64,000 nucleotides of DNA from Lamprocystis purpurea DSM 4197. Lineage in GTDB: Bacteria; Pseudomonadota; Gammaproteobacteria; Chromatiales; Chromatiaceae. The notes beneath the pieces are model-generated. The model was not told where the DNA came from. It worked only from the letters and a program-made list of their open reading frames with translations, and ran no database searches. Below are positions 45,574 through 55,944 of this stretch, piece by piece. The DNA lies in NCBI RefSeq assembly GCF_000379525.1, contig NZ_KB902505.1, forward strand, positions 1,820 to 65,819, in the 5' to 3' direction. Every line of letters starts with the position of its first letter. The first letter of the stretch is position 1. The translations under genes were made by a program, and so were the position numbers.

Positions 45574-47316
45574 TTAGGCCAGCTCCCTATCAGACAAACT
45601 GGGCGGCAGGTGCATCTCGTGCTGACCCTTGCCGGCCGCGATCATCGGGTAAACGTTCTCGGTGGGGTCGACGACCACATCGAGGAATACGAAACGGTCT
45701 TTCATGGCAAAGGCCTCCTGCATGGCGGCCGCCAGGTCGGCGGGCCGCTCGACGCGCATCCCGACATGGCCGAAGCTCTCGGCCAACTTGACGAAATCAG
45801 GCAAGGCGTCGACATAGGAGTTCGAGTAGCGGCTCTCGTAGAAGAACTCCTGCCACTGCCGGACCATCCCCATGTAACCATTGTTCAGCAGCACCACCTT
45901 GATCGGCAGCTTGTACTGCTGGCAGGTCGCCATCTCCTGAATGCACATCAGAATACTCGCCTCGCCCGAGATACAGGCAACCTGCGCCTGCGGGAAGGCC
46001 AGTTGCACCCCCATCGCCGCGGGCAGACCGAACCCCATGGTGCCGAGCCCCCCCGAGTTGATCCAACGACGCGGCTTGTCGAAGGGATAGAACTGGGCGG
46101 CGAACATCTGGTGCTGACCCACGTCGGAGGTCAGATAGAGGTCCCCCTTGGTCACCTGGTACAGGGTCTCGACGGCAAACTGCGGCTTGATCTTGTCGCT
46201 ATGACGATCGTAATGCAGGCAATCGACACGCCGCCACTCCTCGATCTTGGCCCACCAGTCCGCGACCGGCCGCCCGGTAGTGGTCGGTGCCTGCTCTTTC
46301 CACAACCCCAGCATGTCGGTCAAAACGCTGGCGACCTGACCGACGATCGGCACGTCCACCCGCACATTCTTGGAAATGGACGACGGGTCCACGTCCACAT
46401 GCACGATCTTGGCGTGGGGACAGAAATGCTCGATCTTGCCGGTCACCCGATCATCGAACCGGGCGCCGATGGCAATGAGCACATCGGTCTCGTGCATGGC
46501 CATGTTGGCTTCATAGGTCCCGTGCATCCCCAACATGCCGATGAATTGCGGGTCGGTCATCGGGTAGGCACCCAGCCCCATCAGGGTGCTGGTGAGGGGG
46601 AACCCGGTGAGCCGCGCCAGCTCGGTCAACTGCGCCGCGGCCTCGCCCAGCACCACCCCGCCGCCGGTGTAGAGCACCGGACGCTTGGCCTGGAGCATCA
46701 GCTCCACCGCCCGCTTGATCTGACCCAGATGCCCCCTCTCAATGGGCTGATAGGAGCGCATCTGGATCTCGCGCGGATAGTGATAAGGAATCTTGATGTT
46801 CGGATCGGTGACATCCTTGGGGATGTCCACCACCACCGGGCCCGGACGGCCGGTCATCGCGATATAAAACGCCTTGCGCAGCGTCGTCGCCAGGTCGCGC
46901 ACATCCTTGACCAGAAAGTTGTGCTTGACGCAGGGACGAGTGATGCCGACGGTGTCGACCTCCTGGAAGGCGTCGCTGCCGATCACCGGCGTCGGCACCT
47001 GCCCGGAGATGCACACCATCGGGATCGAGTCCATGTACGCGGTCGCAATCCCGGTCACCGCGTTGGTCGCACCCGGACCCGAGGTCACCAGACAGACCCC
47101 ACACCGCCCCGTGGCCCGGGCATAACCGTCGGCCGCATGGGCCGCCGCCTGTTCATGGCGGACCAGGATATGCTTCACCTGATCCTGCTTGAACAGGGCG
47201 TCATACATGTGCAGCACCGCGCCGCCCGGATACCCGAAGACATACTCGACGCCTTCGTCGATCAACGCCTGGACGACGATCTCGGCGCCGCTGAGATCCA
47301 CCCCGTTCATATCCAC
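45574..47316 (-). CDS. ilvB: Acetolactate synthase large subunit
   Basis: 580-residue ThDP- and FAD-dependent enzyme; first common step of Val, Leu and Ile synthesis. EYVFGYPGGAVLHMYD holds the ThDP-activating Glu region. The FAD-binding middle domain and ThDP motif GEASILMCIQEMATCQQYKL with NNGYMGMVRQWQ are intact. The motif reads GEA where many family members have GDG/GDA, a small change. The GTG at 47316 is chosen because GGAGG lies 8 nt upstream; an ATG two codons later (47310) is the alternative. It heads the operon and is divergent from the DUF4124 gene. Confidence 0.96.
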   Translation of the reverse strand: MDMNGVDLSGAEIVVQALIDEGVEYVFGYPGGAVLHMYDALFKQDQVKHILVRHEQAAAHAADGYARATGRCGVCLVTSGPGATNAVTGIATAYMDSIPMVCISGQVPTPVIGSDAFQEVDTVGITRPCVKHNFLVKDVRDLATTLRKAFYIAMTGRPGPVVVDIPKDVTDPNIKIPYHYPREIQMRSYQPIERGHLGQIKRAVELMLQAKRPVLYTGGGVVLGEAAAQLTELARLTGFPLTSTLMGLGAYPMTDPQFIGMLGMHGTYEANMAMHETDVLIAIGARFDDRVTGKIEHFCPHAKIVHVDVDPSSISKNVRVDVPIVGQVASVLTDMLGLWKEQAPTTTGRPVADWWAKIEEWRRVDCLHYDRHSDKIKPQFAVETLYQVTKGDLYLTSDVGQHQMFAAQFYPFDKPRRWINSGGLGTMGFGLPAAMGVQLAFPQAQVACISGEASILMCIQEMATCQQYKLPIKVVLLNNGYMGMVRQWQEFFYESRYSNSYVDALPDFVKLAESFGHVGMRVERPADLAAAMQEAFAMKDRFVFLDVVVDPTENVYPMIAAGKGQHEMHLPPSLSDRELA

Positions 47317-47576
47317 AGTATTAACCTCCGACTCAAAACAGCCCGTCAGACGTGCGGCGGGCGGTGACCGACGCGCAGCGTAACCGCCGCCCCGTCCGGA
47401 CCAGCCGTCCCGGCCGCCGCATCGGCAGCGGACTGGGAAAACAGCATAGACTGTTCAAAAAAGAGAGGACGTTACAGGAGACGCGCGCCCAGGGTCAATA
47501 TCCCGTCCCAGATCCGCGGCATCCGATCGACCGCGGGTACGAGCGGACCCTTGCAACCAGCGTCTCTTAGAGCATA

Positions 47577-48116
47577 ATGGAGGACATGGTACGCGGATCC
47601 CATGTCGTTGTTGTGATAGCCCGATGCTCGACTCGCAGGGGTCCAGGCAGCCGCTCGCACCGGTGGGCGCTGGGCTTGGTCGTCGCGAGCATCGGCCTTG
47701 CCGCCTTTTCATCCCAGTCTGTGGGGGAAATGTACCGTTGGGTGGACGAGAGCGGCACCACCGTCTACGCGCAACAGCCGCCGCCGGGGATCACGGCAAC
47801 CCCCATCAAGCCGGACCCGACACCCCGCGCCGACACCACCGGGCAAGCCGTCGAGCAGTTGCGCGGCCTGGTTGAACAAGACATCGACAAACGCGAGGAC
47901 CAGTCCCTAAAGGCTGAGGAGGCCGCCAAGCAGGCGACTGAACAAGCCGCACGCAAAACCAACTGCGACGCGGCGCGCAAGAACCTCGACACCCTCGAGA
48001 ACCACGGCCGGGGGCGGTTGCGCACCCCGGACGGAAAATCGAAGTTTTTCTCCAAAGAGGAACTCGCCAAGGAGTTCGACAAGGCCCGCGAGCAGATCAA
48101 GGCCAACTGCCGGTGA
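47577..48116 (+). CDS. DUF4124 domain protein, exported
   Basis: 179 residues. After a basic N-terminus and hydrophobic segment (WALGLVVASIGLAAFSSQSV) comes the DUF4124 motif MYRWVDESGTTVYAQQPPPG. The rest is a charged helical region with two cysteines (NCDAARKNL, IKANC). It is presumably periplasmic; function unknown. The start is uncertain: ATG at 47577 or 47586. Divergent from ilvB across about 260 bases that hold both promoters; no leader peptide or T-box was recognised there. Confidence 0.75.
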   Translation: MEDMVRGSHVVVVIARCSTRRGPGSRSHRWALGLVVASIGLAAFSSQSVGEMYRWVDESGTTVYAQQPPPGITATPIKPDPTPRADTTGQAVEQLRGLVEQDIDKREDQSLKAEEAAKQATEQAARKTNCDAARKNLDTLENHGRGRLRTPDGKSKFFSKEELAKEFDKAREQIKANCR

Positions 48117-48206
48117 GTCCGCCGCGACCGCCCGCCCGTCACGGATTTGTCTTGGGACCGGCCGCACCCTAGACTAGCGCGTTTTTACTCCGGGACCCCT
48201 GGCCCC

Positions 48207-49934
48207 ATGCGCACTTCCCAATTTCCGCTCCACACCGTCAAGGAGACCCCGGCCGACGCCGAGGTCATCAGCCATCAACTGATGCTGCGTGCCGGCATGA
48301 TCCGCAAGCTGGCGGCCGGACTCTACACCTGGCTGCCGCTGGGGCTGCGCGTCCTGCGCAAGGTCGAGCACATCGTGCGCGACGAGATGGACCGGGCCGG
48401 CGCCCTGGAAGTCCTGATGCCCGCGGTGCAGCCGGCGGAACTGTGGATCGAGTCCGGCCGCTGGGACCAGTACGGCCCGGAACTGCTGCGCCTGAAGGAC
48501 CGCCACCACCGCGAGTTCTGCTTCGGCCCCACCCACGAAGAGATCATCACCGACCTGGCGCGCAACGAGCTCAAGAGCTACAAGCAGTTGCCGGTCAACT
48601 TCTACCAAATCCAGACCAAGTTCCGTGACGAGATCCGCCCGCGCTTCGGGGTGATGCGGGCCCGCGAGTTCCTGATGAAGGATGCCTATTCCTTCCACGC
48701 GGATGACGCCTCGCTGGCCGCGACCTACGCGGTCATGCACGCCGCCTACGCGCGCATCTTCACCCGCTGCGGCCTGGATTTCCGCCCGGTGCAGGCCGAT
48801 ACCGGCAGCATCGGCGGCAATGCGTCACACGAGTTTCATGTGCTCGCCTCCTCGGGGGAGGACGCCATCGCCTTCTCCTCCGACTCGGGCTATGCCGCCA
48901 ACGTGGAACTGGCCGAGGCCCTGGCCCCGGCCGCCGCCGCACCGGCACCCGCGGAGGAGTCACGGCTGGTCGATACCCCCGCCGCCAAGACCATCGCCGA
49001 CCTCGTGACTCAGTTCGGCCAGCCGATCGAGCGCACGGTCAAGACCCTGGTGGTGGCCGCCGCGGAGGGGGTCGCGGGCGGTCTGGTCGCGCTCTTGGTG
49101 CGCGGCGACCACGAGCTCAACGCGGTCAAGGCCGCCAAGCTCCCGCAGGTGGCCGCACCGCTGCGGATGGCCGGCGAGGCGGAGATCCGCGCCGCCGTCG
49201 GCGCCGGCCCCGGCTCCCTGGGCCCCAAGGACCTGCCGCTGACCTGCATCGTCGACCGCGCGGCGGCGGTCACCGCCGACTTCTGCTGCGGCGCCAACCA
49301 GGACGGCAAGCACTGGTTCGGGCTCAACTGGGGCCGCGACCTGCCGTTGCCCGAGGTCGCGGACCTGCGCAACGTCATGGACGGCGACCCCAGCCCGGAC
49401 GGCCGCGGCACGCTCACCATCGCCCGCGGCATCGAGGTGGGACACATCTTCCAGCTTGGCCGCAAGTACAGTGACGCGATGAAGGCCACGGTCCTGGGTG
49501 AAGACGGCCGCGCCCTGACCATGACCATGGGCTGTTACGGCATCGGCGTCTCCCGCGTGGTGGCCGCCGCCGTGGAACAGCATCACGATGAACGCGGCAT
49601 CTGCTGGCCGGCCCCCATCGCCCCCTTTGCGGTCGCCCTGCTGCCGATGAAGCTCGGCAAGTCCTACCGGGTGCGTGAAGCGACCGAACAGATCTATGCG
49701 GACCTGCAGGCTGTCGGGATCGAGGTCCTGCTCGATGACCGCGACGCCCGGCCCGGCTTCATGTTCGCCGACATGGAATTGATCGGCATCCCCCACCGGG
49801 TGGTGGTGGGCGACAAGGGTCTGGACGACGGCATGGTCGAGTACAAAGGCCGCCGGGATGCCGAGATGCAATTGATCCCGATTGCTGAGATCGTCGGGTT
49901 CCTGATGGAACGTCTGCGGCCCGCGGAACAATGA
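48207..49934 (+). CDS. proS: Prolyl-tRNA synthetase (bacterial type)
   Basis: 575 residues. Class II motifs: [24 protein letters not shown] (motif 1 region), [51 protein letters not shown] (motif 2) and [17 protein letters not shown] (motif 3). An INS/YbaK-like editing domain is inserted at about 230-390 (KTLVVAA...[13 protein letters not shown]), which clears Ala-tRNA(Pro). The anticodon-binding domain is C-terminal. The ATG at 48207 ([15 protein letters not shown]) matches the family start; the frame opens earlier, at 48147. Confidence 0.97.
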   Translation: MRTSQFPLHTVKETPADAEVISHQLMLRAGMIRKLAAGLYTWLPLGLRVLRKVEHIVRDEMDRAGALEVLMPAVQPAELWIESGRWDQYGPELLRLKDRHHREFCFGPTHEEIITDLARNELKSYKQLPVNFYQIQTKFRDEIRPRFGVMRAREFLMKDAYSFHADDASLAATYAVMHAAYARIFTRCGLDFRPVQADTGSIGGNASHEFHVLASSGEDAIAFSSDSGYAANVELAEALAPAAAAPAPAEESRLVDTPAAKTIADLVTQFGQPIERTVKTLVVAAAEGVAGGLVALLVRGDHELNAVKAAKLPQVAAPLRMAGEAEIRAAVGAGPGSLGPKDLPLTCIVDRAAAVTADFCCGANQDGKHWFGLNWGRDLPLPEVADLRNVMDGDPSPDGRGTLTIARGIEVGHIFQLGRKYSDAMKATVLGEDGRALTMTMGCYGIGVSRVVAAAVEQHHDERGICWPAPIAPFAVALLPMKLGKSYRVREATEQIYADLQAVGIEVLLDDRDARPGFMFADMELIGIPHRVVVGDKGLDDGMVEYKGRRDAEMQLIPIAEIVGFLMERLRPAEQ

Positions 49935-49940
49935 TACTGG

Positions 49941-49972
49941 AGCCGCGGCGGATACCTACTGCCGCGGCTTAG
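49941..49972 (+). terminator. Hairpin after proS, weak terminator
   Basis: Nine-base stem AGCCGCGGC / GCCGCGGCT with an 11-base loop, starting just after the proS stop. Only a short T run follows, so efficiency is doubtful. Confidence 0.4.
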
Positions 49973-50000
49973 TCACGAGGCAGAAATCAGTTAAACACTC

Positions 50001-50241
50001 GTTGTCGTTGTCGTAATCGTAGCATCGATTCAATGTGCGCATGAGCAGCCTGCTGTCTATCGGGTTGCGATTCGCGACGTCTCCTGGAGGTACAAGGCGG
50101 CCAAACGTTTGAAAAACTTCGCTCGCCATGTCCGGGACCAACGAATTGCTGCGACGCTCACAACACTCGAACGGCGAAACGACGCGGTACGAGAGAATCC
50201 TCGCGGGACTCATCGCTTCGATTACGACAACGACAACGATT
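50001..50241. repeat. Inverted pair of the GATTACGACAACGA motif upstream of fabA
   Basis: TCGTTGTCGTTGTCGTAATC at about 50000-50019 and its reverse complement at 50219-50241 bound about 200 bases upstream of fabA. The inner region contains no supportable gene, although an open frame runs through it into fabA. This pair could be the ends of a small element; no clear target duplication was found. Confidence 0.6.
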
Positions 50242-50277
50242 ATCACCCTTCAAACGTCAGGATTCACCGGCCCCCTC

Positions 50278-50793
50278 ATGCACAAAGACGCTTCCTTCGA
50301 TCGCGATCAACTCCTGGCCTGCGGGCATGGCGACATGTTCGGCCCGGGCAATGCCCAGTTGCCGATCCCCAACATGCTGATGATGGACCGGGTGGTCCGC
50401 ATCGCCAACTACGGCGGAGCCTACAGCAAGGGCGAGATCCACGCGGAACTCGACATCAAGCCCGAACTCTGGTTCTTCCAATGTCACTTTCCCGGCGACC
50501 CGGTCATGCCCGGCTGCCTGGGCTTGGACGCCTTGTGGCAACTGGTCGGCTTCTATCTCGCGTGGGTCGGCAATCCGGGACATGGACGGGCGCTCGGCGT
50601 CGGTGAAGTCAAGTTCACGGGCCAAGTGTTGCCGACCGCCGCCAAGGTGACCTACCAGATCGAAATGAAGCGGGTCATCAGCCGCAAGCTGGTGCTCGGC
50701 ATCGGCGACGGGGTTGTTCAAGTCGATGGCCGGACCATCTATACGGCCAAGGATTTGCGGGTGGGGCTCTTTACCTCGACCGAGGGGTTCTAG
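50278..50793 (+). CDS. fabA: 3-hydroxydecanoyl-ACP dehydratase/isomerase
   Basis: 171 residues (E. coli 172). Bifunctional enzyme that makes the cis double bond of unsaturated fatty acids with FabB. Hot-dog fold with the catalytic pair H70 ([15 protein letters not shown]) and D84 ([14 protein letters not shown]) at exactly the E. coli positions. The start is placed at ATG 50278 ([11 protein letters not shown]) by family length; the frame stays open to 50128. No fabB lies next to it in the window. A copy of the dispersed GATTACGA repeat sits 37 bases upstream. Confidence 0.96.
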   Translation: MHKDASFDRDQLLACGHGDMFGPGNAQLPIPNMLMMDRVVRIANYGGAYSKGEIHAELDIKPELWFFQCHFPGDPVMPGCLGLDALWQLVGFYLAWVGNPGHGRALGVGEVKFTGQVLPTAAKVTYQIEMKRVISRKLVLGIGDGVVQVDGRTIYTAKDLRVGLFTSTEGF

Positions 50794-50844
50794 CGGTGAT
50801 TTTCTGAACACCTTGCGATGCCACGGTAACACCGATGGTATCGC

Positions 50845-50900
50845 GATCACGCGCGGCCGCATCGCGGCCGGAGGCCGCTCCCACGGGGTCGCGGTGTGAT
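50845..50900. repeat. REP-like palindrome downstream of fabA
   Basis: GATCACGCG...CGCGGTGTGATC encloses GCGGCCGCATCGCGGCCG and GGAGGCCGCTCCCACGGGG. The last part is shared with the 27-bp inverted repeat at 43793-43889. It lies between the convergent fabA and rubrerythrin genes. Confidence 0.55.
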
Positions 50901-50935
50901 CATCACGGTCACGCAAGCCTGATCAGCCACGGGAC

Positions 50936-50964
50936 AAAAAAACAGGGGCGCCTGGCGCCCCCTG
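50936..50964 (-). terminator. Rho-independent terminator after the rubrerythrin gene
   Basis: On the minus strand, CAGGGGGCGCCAGGCGCCCC closes a GC-rich hairpin and TTTTTTT follows. It lies 33 bases past the rubrerythrin stop. Confidence 0.85.
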
Positions 50965-50996
50965 GGTCAACAGTTCGGCGAAACCCGCCGCGCCGA

Positions 50997-51416
50997 TCAA
51001 TTATCGAGGTTGTCGAGCGCCTTTTGGAACCGGTTGGCGTGCGACCGCTCGGCCTTAGCCAAAGTCTCGAACCAGTCCGCAATCTCCTCGAAGCCCTCGG
51101 CGCGGGCGGTCTTAGCCATGCCGGGGTACATGTCGGTGTACTCGTGCGTCTCACCGGCGATCGCGGCCTTCAGGTTGAGACTGGTGCCGCCGATCGGCAG
51201 ACCGGTGGCTGGATCACCGACGGCCTCCAGGTACTCCAGGTGGCCGTGAGCATGGCCGGTCTCGCCCTCGGCAGTCGAGCGGAATACGGCAGCGACATCG
51301 TTGTAACCTTCGACATCCGCCTTGGCGGCAAAGTACAGATAACGACGGTTTGCCTGAGACTCGCCGGCGAAGGCGTCTTTCAGGCTGGTTTCGGTCTTGC
51401 TGCCCTTGAGATCCAT
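50997..51416 (-). CDS. Rubrerythrin-family diiron protein, no rubredoxin domain
   Basis: 139 residues, only the four-helix ferritin-like domain. Iron ligands are visible: [12 protein letters not shown] (helix A Glu), [16 protein letters not shown] (ExxH), [15 protein letters not shown], and [12 protein letters not shown] (ExxH). The usual C-terminal rubredoxin Cys4 domain is missing, so electrons must come from another carrier. Likely role: removal of hydrogen peroxide under low oxygen, common in anaerobic phototrophs and sulfur bacteria. GAGGAA lies 7 nt before the ATG. Confidence 0.93.
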   Translation of the reverse strand: MDLKGSKTETSLKDAFAGESQANRRYLYFAAKADVEGYNDVAAVFRSTAEGETGHAHGHLEYLEAVGDPATGLPIGGTSLNLKAAIAGETHEYTDMYPGMAKTARAEGFEEIADWFETLAKAERSHANRFQKALDNLDN

Positions 51417-51629
51417 AACGGTTTCCTCGGTTGAGTGGAGTTAGGGTACCTGTGGTCCAAACGTTAGTGACCCAAGCGTCACGGCAAAAATTGTTTATTC
51501 CTATGACGCCGATAGTCGGATTTTATGACCATGTGACTTGGTTCCATACTGGTAACCCGTGATTTTGCTACAACAACTCCGACAGGGAGATTGAGCGGAT
51601 AATCGGGACAAACCAGGCGAAGAGCCCTC
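51417..51629. other. Divergent promoter region, rubrerythrin / cpdA
   Basis: About 210 bases with an AT-richer stretch near 51488-51510 (AATTGTTTATTCCTATGACG). It must hold promoters for both divergent genes. No operator could be identified. Confidence 0.35.
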
Positions 51630-52499
51630 ATGGCAACCACAGCGTCGACACCGTACGTGACCTACCAATACAGCGCATCGACCCAGCGAGATGAGACACC
51701 CCGGCCGGCCAACGCCACCTGGCGGCTGATCCAGATCACGGACTCGCATCTGTTCGCCACCGCCGACGAGCGCCTGCTCGATCTGAACACACGACTCAGC
51801 TTCGCGGCGGTACTTGCCCTGGCCCTGGGTCACGCGGAACCGGCCGCCGCGCTGGTGATGACAGGCGATTTGGTGCACGACGAGAGTGCCGCCGGCTACG
51901 CCTACCTGGCCCAGTCGCTCGGCACCGTCGGCTGCCCCTCCTTTTGTATCCCCGGCAACCATGACCGCCGGGGTCTGATGGAGACTTGGCTGGGTGAGGC
52001 CGCCATCGAATCCGTTGCCGAGCGTCGGCTTGGCAACTGGAATCTGATCTTTTTGGACTCGACCCAGCCCGGTGAGGACGGCGGGCGGCTGACACCGCGC
52101 CAAGTCGCGCAAGTGGACACCCTGCTGCGACGGAATCCGGGGCCAACCCTAGTGTTTCTCCACCAACACCCGATCCCGGTGGGCAGCGACTGGATCGACA
52201 CCATCGACGTCGCCAACGGTGCCGAACTGCTCGCGGTGTGCGACCGCCATCCGCAAGTCAAGGCGATCGTCTGCGGCCACATCCATCAGGAATTCGCAAG
52301 CGTCCGCGGGCACTATCAAATCCTGGGCACACCATCGACCTGTTTCCAATTCATGCCCGGCAGCCCCGTGTTCGCCCTGGACGCGCGCACCCCAGGCTAC
52401 CGGGAATTGCGATTGCACGCGAACGGGCGCCTCGACACCTGGGTCGTGCGCCTGGCCGAGTACCCGGAACCCCTCGTCTACAGCTCCGTCGGATACTGA
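51630..52499 (+). CDS. cpdA: 3',5'-cyclic-AMP phosphodiesterase (CpdA/Icc)
   Basis: 289 residues of the class III metallophosphoesterase family. Metal motifs: RLIQITDSHLF (DxH), MTGDLVHD (GDxxxD), CIPGNHDRR (GNHD), VFLHQHPIP (H), and VCGHIHQEF (GHxH). It lowers cAMP; phosphodiesterase assignment over other cyclic nucleotides follows family convention. ATG at 51630 gives a 30-residue unstructured N-terminus before the domain. It stands alone, convergent with the acylphosphatase gene. Confidence 0.88.
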   Translation: MATTASTPYVTYQYSASTQRDETPRPANATWRLIQITDSHLFATADERLLDLNTRLSFAAVLALALGHAEPAAALVMTGDLVHDESAAGYAYLAQSLGTVGCPSFCIPGNHDRRGLMETWLGEAAIESVAERRLGNWNLIFLDSTQPGEDGGRLTPRQVAQVDTLLRRNPGPTLVFLHQHPIPVGSDWIDTIDVANGAELLAVCDRHPQVKAIVCGHIHQEFASVRGHYQILGTPSTCFQFMPGSPVFALDARTPGYRELRLHANGRLDTWVVRLAEYPEPLVYSSVGY

Positions 52500-52548
52500 C
52501 CGTCCGACGCGCGGCGCCCAGGCGATTGCCGGAAATCGCCTCGTCGCC

Positions 52549-52854
52549 TCAGCCGACGGTGAACCCCGACCGCCCCTGGTAGACCAGACGGTCACAAGCA
52601 ACCCCGCTGACCCGCGCCATGGGCGGTCCGCTGCGCAGCCAGTCACGCAATGCCGCGACGGCCTCCGGGGCGCCGCAGGCCGTGACCTCCACGCGCCCGT
52701 CAGGCAGATTACGGACATGGCCGGTGACGCCGAGACGCAGTGCCTGTTCGCGCGTCGCCGCACGAAAATAGACCCCCTGGACGCGACCGCTCACGACGCA
52801 CCGGTAACAAACCGGAGGGTCGGTTGCCGCCCCGTCCGCCGTCGCATCACTCAT
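52549..52854 (-). CDS. Acylphosphatase
   Basis: 101 residues. Catalytic Arg is in YRCVVSGRVQGVYFRAATRE and the Asn in GHVRNLPDGRVEVTACG, both required for hydrolysis of acyl phosphates. A 14-residue extension precedes the usual start. It begins 18 bases after the SoxW-like gene, so the two form an operon. Confidence 0.93.
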   Translation of the reverse strand: MSDATADGAATDPPVCYRCVVSGRVQGVYFRAATREQALRLGVTGHVRNLPDGRVEVTACGAPEAVAALRDWLRSGPPMARVSGVACDRLVYQGRSGFTVG

Positions 52855-52872
52855 GGCACCCTCACGCCCGAC

Positions 52873-53463
52873 TCATCCCGGCGCCCCGACCGGGGCGGCG
52901 GGCTTGGCCGCGGCGGCCTCGCGCTCGCGTTTGTACTTGGGGAATGGGGTGTCCTGATAGCGGCCGCTGGTCACGTAGTCGCCAAGCCACAGGAACTCCT
53001 GCGCGTCACCGGTCGCACCGGTGTATTTGGCGAGCAATTTGCCCTGCAAGTCGAAAAAGGCGAAAACCGGGGTGGCGCGCACCCGGTAGTCCTTGAGTGC
53101 GAAATCCTTCTGCGTCTTGGGCTGACCGCTGAAGTCGGTAATCTCCACGTCGCCTTCGATGTCGACCGGGAAAATCAGGAAATGCTCCTTGAAATAGGCC
53201 TGCACCTCCGGACGACTGAGCACCGTGGACTTCATCCGATGACAAAAGGGGCATTCGTCCATCTCAAACATCAGCAGCACACCCTGCTTGCCCTGTGCCT
53301 TGGCGTTCGCGAGTTCCTCCGCGAAATCACCGAAGGTTTGGTCGAAAAAAGCCGCCGAGTCAGCGGTCTGCGCCAAGGTCGGCGCAGCCGACAGCGCGGA
53401 CCACAGCAGTGCGGCCAGAAACCAGTGGGCTCGGGGTCTGATACGGATAGGCAGTCGGGTCAT
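52873..53463 (-). CDS. SoxW-like periplasmic thioredoxin
   Basis: About 196 residues. Signal peptide: RPRAHWFLAALLWSALSAAP to LAQ-TAD. Thioredoxin-like fold with the redox motif CPFC in LLMFEMDECPFCHRMKS and a cis-Pro loop VRATPVFAFFD. The C-terminus (GRYQDTPFPKYKRERE) resembles SoxW/thiol-disulfide proteins of sulfur oxidisers. It may keep periplasmic thiols reduced for sulfur metabolism; no sox gene is in the window, so this is inference. ATG 53463 has GAGGA upstream; ATG 53481 is possible. Confidence 0.8.
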   Translation of the reverse strand: MTRLPIRIRPRAHWFLAALLWSALSAAPTLAQTADSAAFFDQTFGDFAEELANAKAQGKQGVLLMFEMDECPFCHRMKSTVLSRPEVQAYFKEHFLIFPVDIEGDVEITDFSGQPKTQKDFALKDYRVRATPVFAFFDLQGKLLAKYTGATGDAQEFLWLGDYVTSGRYQDTPFPKYKREREAAAAKPAAPVGAPG

Positions 53464-53529
53464 GGTGCGAGGATTCCTCATGATGGCGTGGATGACCGGT
53501 GCTCGTGATCTGCGACGATGTCGCGCGAG

Positions 53530-53653
53530 GGCCTTGATCGTAATCCCGGCCGGCGGCGTGCGTAGTCAGGGCTTCCAGCCCTGACGGTGTCAGGCCAGGA
53601 TGGCCTGACTACGCACCCGGCGAGCTCAAGTGGCCGGAATCTTGATCCAGGCC
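53530..53653. mobile_element. MITE family 1, copy B
   Basis: 124-base element with the same ends (GGCCTTGATCGTAATCCCGG and GGCCGGAATCTTGATCCAGG) and the same two internal hairpins as the copy at 16675. I see no target duplication, so it may be older or recombined. It lies in the divergent gap before wrbA. Confidence 0.85.
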
Positions 53654-53665
53654 CCAGCCGGGTGA

Positions 53666-54397
<732 letters not shown>

Positions 54398-54416
54398 GCA
54401 CGGCTGGCCGCCGGCC

Positions 54417-55127
54417 GTGTCCGCCCGCGCCCTGCAGCTGCATCTGCCCATCGAGCTGATCCGCGAGCCGACCTTGGCCGAATTCCTGCCCGGACCCAAC
54501 GCCGAGGCGGCGGCGGCCATTCGCGGGACCGCCACGGGTCAGGGCGATCCCTTTCTCTTCCTGTATGGCCCGCCCGAGACCGGCAAGACGCACCTGCTCC
54601 AGGCCGCCTGCCTCACCGCCGCCGCGGCCAAGCGCCAGGCCCATTTCATCCCGTTGGGCCGGACCGGAATCGCGCCCGGCATCCTGGAGGACCTGGAGCG
54701 GTTGGACCTGGTCGCCGTGGATGATGTGGACCGCATCGCCGGGGACCGGGGGTGGGAACTGGCGCTCTTCAACCTCTTCAACCGCCTGCGCGAATGCGGG
54801 CGCGCACTGATCACCAGCGCCGCCGTCGGACCCGCCGACCTGGCACTGGGTCTGCCCGACTTGCGCTCACGTCTGCACTGGGGGCCGCGCTACCGGCTGC
54901 TCCCGCTGACCGAGCCGGACTGCGAACAACTCCTGGTCGAGTCCGCCCGACGCCGCGGAATGGCCGTGGGCGCGGAGGTGACGCGCTACATCCTGACCCA
55001 CCATCCGCGCAATCCGTCCGCGCTCCTGGACCTGGTGGAGCGGGTCGACCGACTGTGCCTGCGCGAGCAGCGCCCGCCGACCATCCCGGTGGTGCGGCGG
55101 GTCATGCGTGGCGAGTCGGCCGAGTAG
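54417..55127 (+). CDS. hda: DnaA regulatory inactivator Hda
   Basis: About 236 residues (E. coli 233). AAA+ domain I/II close to DnaA domain III: Walker A FLYGPPETGKTHLLQAAC, Walker B DLVAVDDVDRIAG, sensor LITSAAVGPADL, and the Arg-finger region LRSRLHWGPRYRLLPL. It stimulates DnaA-ATP hydrolysis with the DNA clamp. LQLHLPIELIREPT near the N-terminus fits the clamp-binding QL-P type motif. GTG at 54417 is the best start; a frame extends to 54378. Confidence 0.9.
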   Translation: MSARALQLHLPIELIREPTLAEFLPGPNAEAAAAIRGTATGQGDPFLFLYGPPETGKTHLLQAACLTAAAAKRQAHFIPLGRTGIAPGILEDLERLDLVAVDDVDRIAGDRGWELALFNLFNRLRECGRALITSAAVGPADLALGLPDLRSRLHWGPRYRLLPLTEPDCEQLLVESARRRGMAVGAEVTRYILTHHPRNPSALLDLVERVDRLCLREQRPPTIPVVRRVMRGESAE

Positions 55128-55140
55128 ATCTGTCCTGCCT

Positions 55141-55707
55141 CTACTCATCCCGCCAGCCATGGCGGCGGGCCTTGGCCGACCACACCAGCACATACTGCAC
55201 CCCGCTCACCAGCGTGGTCGCCAGACAGCTCCAGATCAGGGCCTCGATCAGCCAACCCGGCACCGGCATGGGCACCGCCTGCATGATCACACCGACCACC
55301 AGAACCAGTTGCACCAGCGTGTTGAGTTTGCTGATGCGGGTCGGTGACGCCTCCAGAATCTCGACCCGATAGTTGTAGAGCAGCGCCCCGCCGACGATCA
55401 CCAGGTCCCGGAAAACCACCGCCAACACCAGCCATACCGGGATCAATCCCAGCGAACCCAGCACCAGGAAGCAGATCACCAATAGGGCTTTGTCGGCCAA
55501 CGGATCGAGAATGCCGCCCAGCCGGCTCTGCCAGCCGTACTGCTTGGCAAGAAAACCGTCGACACCGTCGGATACGCCGGCAAACGCAAACAGCGCCAGC
55601 GCCCAGCCGAACTCGTAAGACAACAACAGCCAGACCACCGGGATCACGGCGGCCAGGCGCAGTGCGCTGATGATATTGGGAATGTCCTTCAGCCTCACGG
55701 GAGTCAC
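55141..55707 (-). CDS. CDP-alcohol phosphatidyltransferase (PgsA-like)
   Basis: 188 residues with about five membrane helices. The CDP-OH-P motif is visible as SDGVDGFLAKQYGWQSRLGG followed by ILDPLADK, with all four Asp present and Lys in place of the usual Arg. It probably makes phosphatidylglycerophosphate, but other alcohols are possible in this family; a second pgsA may exist elsewhere. GTG at 55707. Convergent with hda, 13 bases apart; divergent from purM. Confidence 0.87.
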   Translation of the reverse strand: MTPVRLKDIPNIISALRLAAVIPVVWLLLSYEFGWALALFAFAGVSDGVDGFLAKQYGWQSRLGGILDPLADKALLVICFLVLGSLGLIPVWLVLAVVFRDLVIVGGALLYNYRVEILEASPTRISKLNTLVQLVLVVGVIMQAVPMPVPGWLIEALIWSCLATTLVSGVQYVLVWSAKARRHGWRDE

Positions 55708-55944
55708 CTATGGCGCCGCGCGGCGGCAAGCAGGGCAGATGCTAGCGCCCCGCGGCGTCCTTGGGAAGTCGGACGGTCACTTGGGACAACATAAGGGTCG
55801 CTCAGTCCGGCAGGATGCGGCAAGCCAAGGCCGCACACGGGACTCGCTCCAGTCGCTTTGCGCCGCGGCAAGAAGCGTCCGGTTCGGGGTCTCAGGGGTG
55901 CGACCAGACCGGCCAGGCGGCGCGGTCGCTGGTAGAATCGCCGG

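Noticed and set aside
45559..47367. 602-codon plus-strand open frame
   Set aside because: Antisense to ilvB, which is complete and motif-verified.
47317..47576. ilv leader peptide, attenuator or T-box upstream of ilvB
   Set aside because: I looked for runs of Val/Leu/Ile codons and a T-box core and found neither. Only an imperfect GC-rich inverted repeat is present.
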